Positions 1 to 5,229 of a DNA stretch of 5,229 nucleotides are shown here, piece by piece (position 1 is the first letter of the stretch; the number at the start of each line of letters is the position of its first letter). The DNA is from Phycisphaeraceae bacterium (GTDB lineage: Bacteria > Planctomycetota > Phycisphaerae > Phycisphaerales > Phycisphaeraceae), in the NCBI GenBank assembly GCA_016763955.1, contig JAESSU010000101.1, forward strand, positions 1 through 5,229, in the 5' to 3' direction. Position numbers and translations under genes: made by a program. Under the pieces are notes generated by a model. That model worked only from the letters and a program-made list of their open reading frames with translations, was not told the DNA's origin and ran no database searches.

Positions 1-1109
1 CATCGTCTGTGTTAAGGGATATTCATCGCCACTTTGTGTGCCTCCGCCCAGACGGTCTCGATGTTGTTTGGTTTTGTCGCCGATCATGTCGCGGTACATA
101 TACCAGCCGATTGAGCGAGGTTGATCGTCAGGCCAGGTCATGCGAACCACCATTGTTAGGCCGATATATTCATCAGGGATATCAATGCGATAGGCAATGC
201 GATCCATCTTGTTCTTCCCGGCTTGACGGTAAGTGCCAACGGCGCTTTTTACGATTTTTGATGTGCCAATGGAGACAAAATCTTGATCTGGATCGGTCGC
301 GTCGATGCTTACGATGGCCGGGCCTAATGTCATATCACGATCTTCACTAGATAACGGTGAAGCCTGTGTGTAGACTTCAATAGGGAAGCTTTTTTGGTAT
401 TGATATTGACCTTGTTTAACACCATAGGTCAAACGATAATTGCCCTGCGGGATCGATGGGATTGGTAGTGTGATTTTCTGTAAACGATTGACCTTCAACG
501 AGTGTGTTTGTTGGGCGACCACTTCATTGTCTGTATCGCGAATTAAACGAACATCCAACGCGACATTTATCGATGAATTAGTTTTCCAAGAACTCGTGGG
601 TAGCTCAAGTTGCCCAGCAGGTGCAACTTCTAGCGTCAGAGTTTGTTTTTGGTCTGCTCGTATAAATCGCTGATCTAAAACGATGTCCAAAGGCATGACC
701 TGTCGATACGTCTGCCAGACCTGCTCGTCGGAGATTGCTTTTGAGAAAATTTGAAATTCATCTATTGCTGCGTTGGCTCGATGGCTTGATGTCCATGTTT
801 TGGGACGGCTGCCAATGTACATCCGCTGGGTATCTTGCAAAGACACCATTGTTTTTTGTGGGTCAGTCCCAGGTGCAGTCTTGCCGCGAAGTGAAGTAGG
901 ACGTCCATTGACATATAACTTACACCAGCCAGAGGTATCCCATGTGACTGCGACATGAAACCAGTCACCCTTGAGCCAGCCCCAACGCCCTTGTTTAAGC
1001 GATAACGTCTGGGCAGGTTTTTCCTGTTTGATATCTGTCCGTAACCAGTTGTACATGAAAACCGTTAAACGCTGGGAATCAGGTTTTATGTCCTGCGTGG
1101 TAAAGTCCA
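1..1109 (-). repeat. Tandem paralogous segment, copy A half
   Basis: This coding stretch aligns with 4118-5229 nearly end to end, with only a few short indels. The offset changes from 4117 at the left to 4120 at the right. Blocks such as MPLDIVLDQRF and LTLEVAPAGQLELPTSSWK are identical in protein, while the DNA differs largely at third codon positions. It is a diverged gene duplication, not a recent direct repeat. Confidence 0.85.
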
Positions 1110-1530
1110 CCTTGTCCTTTGACTGTCCGCCCATGGTGGCCAAAAAGGTGTACCAAGGTATGTTATTGATATTGTCATATCGGCCATCCCAATCGGGGCT
1201 GACCCAGAACATTGCGGTGCCGCTTTCACCAGCGAATAGATCCTTAGTGTCATATTCCAGTAAGGGTGCTTTGGCATAGTCCTGTCTACCATGTCCACCA
1301 ATGTATGCAGCTTCTCCTAGTACGCCAGGCACATATTTAATGCCTCGTTCTTGCGACGGTTCCTGGCCGTCATTGCTTTTAAGCGAGTGATCAAAGGGCA
1401 AGTAAAAGGCAGGGAGGGCAAGAGTCGTATCACCAGCTTGAACGATCTGCGGCATACTTAGTATTATTGCTAACAGGCTAATTGTCATGACGGCCATGGG
1501 ACGCGTCAACATTTGGATACAGGCGTTCAT
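1..1530 (-). CDS. Secreted LamG-domain protein, probable N-terminal half of a modular glycoside hydrolase (copy A, 3' end off window)
   Basis: The frame is open for 510 codons from the ATG at 1530-1528 to base 1 with no stop, so the C-terminus lies outside the window. The start is supported by AGGAG 8 bases upstream and by a signal peptide: a short N-region with Arg10, a hydrophobic stretch at about residues 12-30, and a likely cleavage after Val-Gln-Ala (30-32). Residues about 45-272 form a LamG/concanavalin-like jelly roll, shown by HVAVTWD (192-198), the following CKLYVNG strand and the closing IDEFQIF (256-262). Residues about 279-385 look like an Ig-like beta-sandwich. A third beta-rich module starts near residue 395 and contains TWPDD and the RDRLGGGTQSG loop. 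The downstream paralogous part of copy B has a TIM barrel and a malectin-like domain, so I infer the same beyond the edge here. The role is probably extracellular glycan binding and hydrolysis. LamG and secretion are well supported; enzymatic function is inferred from B. Confidence 0.88.
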   Translation of the reverse strand, partial: MNACIQMLTRPMAVMTISLLAIILSMPQIVQAGDTTLALPAFYLPFDHSLKSNDGQEPSQERGIKYVPGVLGEAAYIGGHGRQDYAKAPLLEYDTKDLFAGESGTAMFWVSPDWDGRYDNINNIPWYTFLATMGGQSKDKVDFTTQDIKPDSQRLTVFMYNWLRTDIKQEKPAQTLSLKQGRWGWLKGDWFHVAVTWDTSGWCKLYVNGRPTSLRGKTAPGTDPQKTMVSLQDTQRMYIGSRPKTWTSSHRANAAIDEFQIFSKAISDEQVWQTYRQVMPLDIVLDQRFIRADQKQTLTLEVAPAGQLELPTSSWKTNSSINVALDVRLIRDTDNEVVAQQTHSLKVNRLQKITLPIPSIPQGNYRLTYGVKQGQYQYQKSFPIEVYTQASPLSSEDRDMTLGPAIVSIDATDPDQDFVSIGTSKIVKSAVGTYRQAGKNKMDRIAYRIDIPDEYIGLTMVVRMTWPDDQPRSIGWYMYRDMIGDKTKQHRDRLGGGTQSGDEYPLTQTM

Positions 1531-1538
1531 CAAGAAAA

Positions 1539-1543
1539 CTCCT
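1539..1543 (-). promoter_or_regulatory. Shine-Dalgarno of copy A
   Basis: On the minus strand this reads AGGAG, eight bases before the ATG at 1530. It fixes the start over the in-frame ATGs seven and twelve codons in, and keeps the full signal peptide. Confidence 0.75.
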
Positions 1544-1592
1544 AGAAAATAGTTTGTACACCTAGGGGGCTTTATTATCCCCAGTGATCTTT

Positions 1593-1616
1593 AAAAAATG
1601 TGTGCTAAGTATGCAC
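1593..1616 (-). terminator. Weak terminator-like hairpin after copy B
   Basis: Read on the minus strand, GTGC, a 7-base loop and GCAC are followed by ACA and a run of six T. It lies about 40 bases past the stop of copy B, where a terminator would be expected. The stem is only four base pairs, so it may be inefficient or coincidental. Confidence 0.3.
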
Positions 1617-1655
1617 GTTGAACCAGCTAGTATGTATTACTAATGGACTTTACCA

Positions 1656-3056
1656 TTACTTTTGCGGGATAATTTCAATGGCATTACACATCCGCGTGGT
1701 CGGATTCTTGTCAGATGGGCAGCTAAAACGTAAATCCAGCACGCCATCGGTGACTTGAATGTCGCGAACCTCATGGATGTACCCCTTCCAAGGATGTTTT
1801 TCCATGAGTTCCCATACATCTTTGTTGTCGAGAATCAGAGTATCTTCAGCTTCAATGCTACTTATGAAATGGCCCGGTTTGGCATTACGCATGTAGCCAA
1901 TTTTAAGGTAGAGTTTGACCGTGTACCGACCGGGCTTGACCTTGAAACTATATTGTTCAATGTTGTATGCTTCACTGGCGAATAATGCTCGATTTTTTAC
2001 GTTTTTAATTCTCGCAATTGATCGTCCGACACGTTTATAAGGCCCAACATAACCATACGAACCCTGACGGTATTCTTGGTCAGGCAAAAAGAGTGTTCCG
2101 TCTTTCATCTCCCAAAATTTATTGCTTCCACAATTCACGGCATAGTTGTTTGCTGCGAGCATCTCTTTTTGTTTCTTGAGATAGCCTTTGGCTGCGACAG
2201 TTTTTAAGGCGGGCATGTCTCGCATCAGTTTGGAGAAAATGAGCCTATGGGCGCTTCCCAACTCACGCTTAACCAAGGCTTCACGGATCAGGGCGATACG
2301 CTCTTGCTGCTCACTGGCATCTGCGCCGTGTTTAACCAACTGGCTCATCACGGTCTTTAATTCTTTGTATTGCTGTCCAAACCAGTTCATCGTCTTGGGG
2401 GGAACCTGAACGAGGTGTATTGCGGGTGTGATTTTTTGGTCAATGAGAATACTTCGCGTTTCATAGGCTTTGAGCGTGAGGGCTAAACGGGCGTTCTCTA
2501 CAGCAAGGGATTGACTGGTAGATAGGTCCTTTACGGTTACATTTTGACCGGGCAATTTCAGTACGGCGGTCACTGGACTCCATGATAAATTCGTAACATA
2601 CGCATAGGTTCCGTTGGCTGTCTGTGCATAACGTGCGGTCACTGGATCGCCACTTTGATCCATTTCGGTAAAAGGGATGCCCGGCAATGCTAGGAATGCT
2701 TTTGCAAACTCCCGTGCATAGCTATTTCGGCCAGTGGTTCCTAAGGGTTGAGCGCCACCTAAAATAGTCCGAGCATCCACCGAAGCCAACGGCACTGAAT
2801 AATCCTGAAGGTAGTAACGTCCATGTGGTTTTATATCTGCGTTTTGAAAGTAGGAACTAAATTCCTTGGGCAATAATGAGTCATTAAATGACTCAAAGTA
2901 GGCGTAATAGTTCCAGACGCTCACGCCTTGTTTATTATTTAGAACACTGGATTGTTTCTCATTCCAAAGTAGTTCATTAAGTGCCGTGTGATAGCCGCCA
3001 AGCCGTGCTTTGACCCACCGGTCACTGGTGGGTTTACGCATTAAAGTTAGTTGCAC
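1656..3056 (-). CDS. Copy B, 3' part: end of TIM barrel, beta module, helical segment and malectin-like domain
   Basis: The first possible start is GTG at 3056, but no Shine-Dalgarno precedes it. The same frame is open up to 3119 with sensible barrel-like sequence (IDIDALKTIPG), so this is the continuation of the upstream fragment and not a separate gene. The N-terminal third finishes the hydrolase-like barrel: WNYYAYFESF (about 2886-2915), then a stretch around ARTILGG and YAREFAKAFLALPGIPF typical of uncharacterised hydrolase-like proteins. A small beta module follows (about 2440-2630; TYAYVTNLSWSP). An Ala/Lys/Glu-rich helical segment covers about 2150-2390. The C-terminal ~160 residues match a malectin-like carbohydrate-binding fold: VNCGS opening (about 2124-2138), the YSFKVKPGRYTVKLYL strand pair, VTDGVLDLRF, and the closing NAIEI just before the stop. 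Malectin-type domains bind glucans or other glycans, which fits a glycan-processing role. Confidence 0.82.
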   Translation of the reverse strand: MQLTLMRKPTSDRWVKARLGGYHTALNELLWNEKQSSVLNNKQGVSVWNYYAYFESFNDSLLPKEFSSYFQNADIKPHGRYYLQDYSVPLASVDARTILGGAQPLGTTGRNSYAREFAKAFLALPGIPFTEMDQSGDPVTARYAQTANGTYAYVTNLSWSPVTAVLKLPGQNVTVKDLSTSQSLAVENARLALTLKAYETRSILIDQKITPAIHLVQVPPKTMNWFGQQYKELKTVMSQLVKHGADASEQQERIALIREALVKRELGSAHRLIFSKLMRDMPALKTVAAKGYLKKQKEMLAANNYAVNCGSNKFWEMKDGTLFLPDQEYRQGSYGYVGPYKRVGRSIARIKNVKNRALFASEAYNIEQYSFKVKPGRYTVKLYLKIGYMRNAKPGHFISSIEAEDTLILDNKDVWELMEKHPWKGYIHEVRDIQVTDGVLDLRFSCPSDKNPTTRMCNAIEIIPQK

Positions 3057-3070
3057 GCCTGGGATGGTTT

Positions 3071-5229
3071 TTAAGGCGTCGATATCAATCGTGCGGACTC
3101 TAAAAGTGTTTTGGAAAAATCAAAATTTTGATAATTACTAGGGCCTCCCATCTTAGGAGTATTGTTGTTTAGCACTGTCACATGGAGCTTCAGATCCTTG
3201 CGTGTGTCGGTCACAAGCTTGGCAATCTCACGGACCATCTGCGTGTTTTGGTCAGCTCGCCATTGCAGCCATGCTGAAAGATGTTTACCCATTAAAAGGT
3301 CGTATCGTTTGGCAAAACGGTCGGGGTCGTTTGGGGCGATGTTCAAGTTGATGCGGGTATCTTTTTCGAACTTGTTGATCGTCCAATCACCATAGCCTCG
3401 CTGGGTATTACCAAAGGCCCATGCCCCTCTGCCTGTGAGTTGCCACAAGTCCAGACCTGCTAATGCGGGGTGAGACCCATAGCGTTGTAGGATCAAACCG
3501 ATATCTTTGAGTAGGTCAGCCTTGACTTGCGGATGTGTAGGATTGACAACATATGATTTGCGGTAAGCATCGCCGATTTTGCCATAGCGGTTGGTTTGTA
3601 AATAGCCTGTTTTTTGAAGCTCGTCGATCTGATCAGGAAAGTGAGTGGCTCGTGGCGTGCTCCACGCATTAACCGTGGCGATCAAATGCTTGCCACGAAG
3701 CTGCATCATGTCCAACATTAGTTTCTGCCAACCCACGTTCCGAAGGCCGCCACCAGCATATTGTCCCGGAACCGTATTGTATGTGAAGTTGTAGCGAATA
3801 AATGGATAGGACATGGTGTCCTGCCCGGTGTAGTCAAGGTAATCCAACAGACGTTCCATGACCGCGACGGCATAGCCGGATTTGTCTCGTTGCTGGGGGT
3901 TGTAATTCATGGGAATTTCAAAAGATTGATCTTCATCCATGTGCCCGAAATGTCGTTGAGGTAGCTCCGCAGGTCGATTGATTTTGAGCTTGGGCAGACG
4001 GCCAATCACTGGCAACAATTCGATTTTCGCAACTGCCGCAGGATAGCCGGGAATTTTTGTGCGAGCGGTAAAGAGATATTGTTTAGTTTGCGGGTAAAAC
4101 AAATATTTCGTGGTGCGCATCGTATGAGTTAAAGGATATTCGGCGCCACTTTGTGTGCCTCCGCCGAGACGATCACGGTGCTGTCTAGTTTTGTTGCCAA
4201 TCATGTCACGATACGCATACCAGCCGATCGATCGGGGGCGATCATCAGGCCAGGTAATTCGAATCATCGTGGTCTTGCCGATGAGGTCCTCTGGAATATG
4301 CAAACGATAGCCAATGCGATCCATATTATTTCCGCCAGCTTGACGGTAGCTGCCGATTTTGCTTTTGATAATTTTTGAGATGCCACTGGAAACAAATTTT
4401 TGCTGTGGGTCCGTTGCGTCAATACTGACAGCCACATCGCCTAGGGTGATTTCTCGATCCTCACCTGACAACTCTGATTCGGGTTGGTAGACCCGAACTT
4501 GATGGCTTTTTTGGTATTGATATTTCCCCTGTTTGGCCACATAGGTCAAACGATATTGACCTTGCGTAACAGGTGGAATCGGCAGCGTCACCTGGGTTAA
4601 ACTGTCTACTTTCAACATACTAGTCTGCTGCGCAACCACTTGGTTATCCGCTTCACGAATTAGTCGGACATCTAGTTGTAGCTGTGTTGGGGATTGAATT
4701 TTCCAGGAACTTGTGGGCAACTCAAGCTGCCCAGCGGGTGCAACTTCCAATGTCAAAGCTTGCTTCTGATCCGCAAGTATAAAACGCTGATCCAAAACAA
4801 TATCCAAAGGCATGACTTGCCGATACGAACGCCAAACTTGTTCGTCGGACACGGCACGGGAGAAAATCTGAAACTCATCTATGGCAGAATTGGCCCGATG
4901 ACTTTCCGTCCAAGTTCTAGGCCGACCACCGATGTACATTCGCTGAGTATCTTTTAATGATGCTGCTCCTGTTTGAGAGCGAGAGCCTTTTGGAGAAACG
5001 ACGCCATGCGAGTAGGGCATCCCATTGACGTACAACTTGCACCAGCCCGAAGCATCCCATGTCACCGCGATATGCCACCAATCACCCTTAAGCCAATCTG
5101 CGCGAACCCTCTTGGTTAGCGATAAAGTCTTCTTGGGTTTTTCCTGTTTCATATCTGCCCGTAACCAAGCATACATAAAAATAGACATCCGTTTAAGATT
5201 GTTCTTTGGCGGAATTTTCTCACTGGTAA
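3071..5229 (-). CDS. Copy B, 5' part: LamG, beta modules and first part of TIM-barrel hydrolase-like domain
   Basis: The frame is open through the right edge. The thirteen codons upstream of the ATG at 5188-5186 are still in frame and align with copy A, where this position is a Leu at residue 155. The ATG is therefore internal and about 140 residues lie outside the window. LamG motifs are HIAVTWD (5054-5074) and IDEFQIF (4862-4882). An Ig-like module and a third beta module follow, the latter with TWPDD and RDRLGGGTQSG as in copy A. From about 3960 down, the sequence resembles TIM-barrel glycoside hydrolase-like proteins of the GH10-like/GH42-like kind: FGHMDED (about 3929-3949), NAWSTP (about 3650), a HPALAG strand leading to WQLTGRG (3425-3445), GYGDWTINKFEKDT (about 3357-3397) and WLQWR (about 3258-3272). 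The frame then shifts, and the last 15 or so residues before the TAA are probably out-of-frame sequence. No specific GH family can be named with confidence. Confidence 0.85.
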   Translation of the reverse strand, partial: TSEKIPPKNNLKRMSIFMYAWLRADMKQEKPKKTLSLTKRVRADWLKGDWWHIAVTWDASGWCKLYVNGMPYSHGVVSPKGSRSQTGAASLKDTQRMYIGGRPRTWTESHRANSAIDEFQIFSRAVSDEQVWRSYRQVMPLDIVLDQRFILADQKQALTLEVAPAGQLELPTSSWKIQSPTQLQLDVRLIREADNQVVAQQTSMLKVDSLTQVTLPIPPVTQGQYRLTYVAKQGKYQYQKSHQVRVYQPESELSGEDREITLGDVAVSIDATDPQQKFVSSGISKIIKSKIGSYRQAGGNNMDRIGYRLHIPEDLIGKTTMIRITWPDDRPRSIGWYAYRDMIGNKTRQHRDRLGGGTQSGAEYPLTHTMRTTKYLFYPQTKQYLFTARTKIPGYPAAVAKIELLPVIGRLPKLKINRPAELPQRHFGHMDEDQSFEIPMNYNPQQRDKSGYAVAVMERLLDYLDYTGQDTMSYPFIRYNFTYNTVPGQYAGGGLRNVGWQKLMLDMMQLRGKHLIATVNAWSTPRATHFPDQIDELQKTGYLQTNRYGKIGDAYRKSYVVNPTHPQVKADLLKDIGLILQRYGSHPALAGLDLWQLTGRGAWAFGNTQRGYGDWTINKFEKDTRINLNIAPNDPDRFAKRYDLLMGKHLSAWLQWRADQNTQMVREIAKLVTDTRKDLKLHVTVLNNNTPKMGGPSNYQNFDFSKTLLESARLISTP
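4118..5229 (-). repeat. Tandem paralogous segment, copy B half
   Basis: This is the partner of 1-1109. The homology continues past both window edges: A beyond base 1 and B beyond 5229. The most variable spot is the loop after the YVNG strand of the LamG domain (around 4960-5020 here, 840-900 in copy A), where sequence and length differ. The core strands and the RDRLGGGTQSG loop are nearly unchanged. Confidence 0.82.

Larger units (their letters stand above)
1531..1655 (-). other. Spacer between copy B and copy A
   Basis: This 125-bp non-coding gap lies between the stop of the upstream gene and the start of copy A. It has several short inverted repeats: TAATGG/CCATTA (1641-1646 with 1653-1658, spanning the stop codon of copy B), TAGTA/TACTA (1628-1632 with 1638-1642), GTGC/GCAC (1602-1605 with 1613-1616), and a GGGG/CCCC stem inside 1562-1584. 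A minus-strand GATAAT (1579-1574) could be a -10 element for copy A, but I see no convincing -35 at the right distance, so I do not call a promoter. The gap is short enough for A to be co-transcribed with B. Confidence 0.6.
1656..5229 (-). pseudogene. Frame-disrupted modular glycoside-hydrolase-like gene (copy B, 5' end off window)
   Basis: Two adjacent minus-strand reading frames (5229 to 3071, and about 3119 to 1656) read as one protein. The first ends abruptly inside a TIM-barrel module. The second begins in mid-barrel with no signal peptide or ribosome binding site and completes the domain. The frame changes by -1 between 3119 (just after an in-frame TGA at 3122-3120 in the second frame) and the TAA at 3073-3071. 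One extra base in any of three homopolymers there (A5 at 3115-3119, T4 at 3109-3112, A4 at 3102-3105 on the plus strand) restores continuity, for example FDFSKT running into FRVRTIDIDALKTIPG. Using copy A as a guide for the missing N-terminus, the intact protein would be about 1330 residues: signal peptide, LamG, Ig-like, beta module, TIM barrel, beta module, helical segment, malectin-like. It may be a true pseudogene, a phase-variable or split gene, or a sequencing error; the sequence cannot decide. Confidence 0.8.

Noticed and set aside
9..1279. Plus-strand open frames of 60-113 codons over copy A (for example 9-350, 440-673, 971-1279)
   Set aside because: They lie antisense to a long, domain-bearing minus-strand gene, have no ribosome binding sites or recognisable protein features, and are expected shadows.
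762..1301. Short minus-strand frames at 762-968 and 1086-1301
   Set aside because: They are out of frame inside copy A, whose own frame is continuous and conserved with copy B.
1562..1584. GGGG/CCCC hairpin as a terminator
   Set aside because: It lacks a T run on either strand and has only a four-pair core, so it is mentioned only as part of the spacer.
1656..3056. An independent gene starting with GTG at 3056
   Set aside because: No Shine-Dalgarno or signal peptide is present, the start falls in mid-barrel, and the frame extends upstream to 3119 with domain-like sequence.
3073..3119. Programmed -1 ribosomal frameshifting
   Set aside because: No canonical X XXY YYZ heptamer in the upstream frame lies in the interval: T TTT TCC and C AAA ACA do not fit. 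I also see no strong downstream stem. A simple homopolymer indel is more economical.
3071..5188. Taking ATG at 5188 as the start of copy B
   Set aside because: The frame stays open to 5229 and the upstream codons align with copy A inside the LamG domain; a start here would cut the fold and leave no signal peptide.

Overview
The window holds two tandem, paralogous, minus-strand genes for large secreted multidomain proteins. They look like carbohydrate-active enzymes of the modular type common in polysaccharide-degrading PVC-group bacteria (Planctomycetota, Lentisphaerota, Verrucomicrobiota). That taxonomic suggestion is inference from the domain style (LamG lectin fold, beta-sandwich modules, TIM-barrel hydrolase-like module, malectin-like module) and the moderate base composition. 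No marker gene is present.

Reading in the direction of transcription (right to left): the upstream gene, copy B, enters from the right edge and runs to 1656. It is 5'-truncated by the window, and the apparent ATG at 5188 is internal. B begins inside a LamG domain, continues through two beta-sandwich modules and enters a TIM-barrel glycoside-hydrolase-like module. It then loses frame between about 3119 and 3074. The rest of the barrel, a C-terminal beta module, a helical segment and a malectin-like domain continue in the -1 frame from there to the stop at 1656. A gene of about 1330 codons is therefore read as two pieces, by either a real one-base deletion or a sequencing error.

A 125-bp spacer (1531-1655) follows, with several small inverted repeats and a weak terminator-like element. 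Then comes copy A, which starts at 1530 with a good Shine-Dalgarno and a signal peptide. It stays open for 510 codons to the left edge. A carries the same LamG, Ig-like and third beta module as B. From about 155 residues in to the window edge, the two are clearly homologous and mostly identical at the protein level.

The likely joint role is extracellular or periplasmic binding and processing of a complex glycan, with A and B as duplicated, possibly diverged versions of one enzyme. Substrate and glycoside hydrolase family cannot be assigned from the sequence alone. No RNA genes, mobile elements, CRISPR arrays or plus-strand genes are supported.
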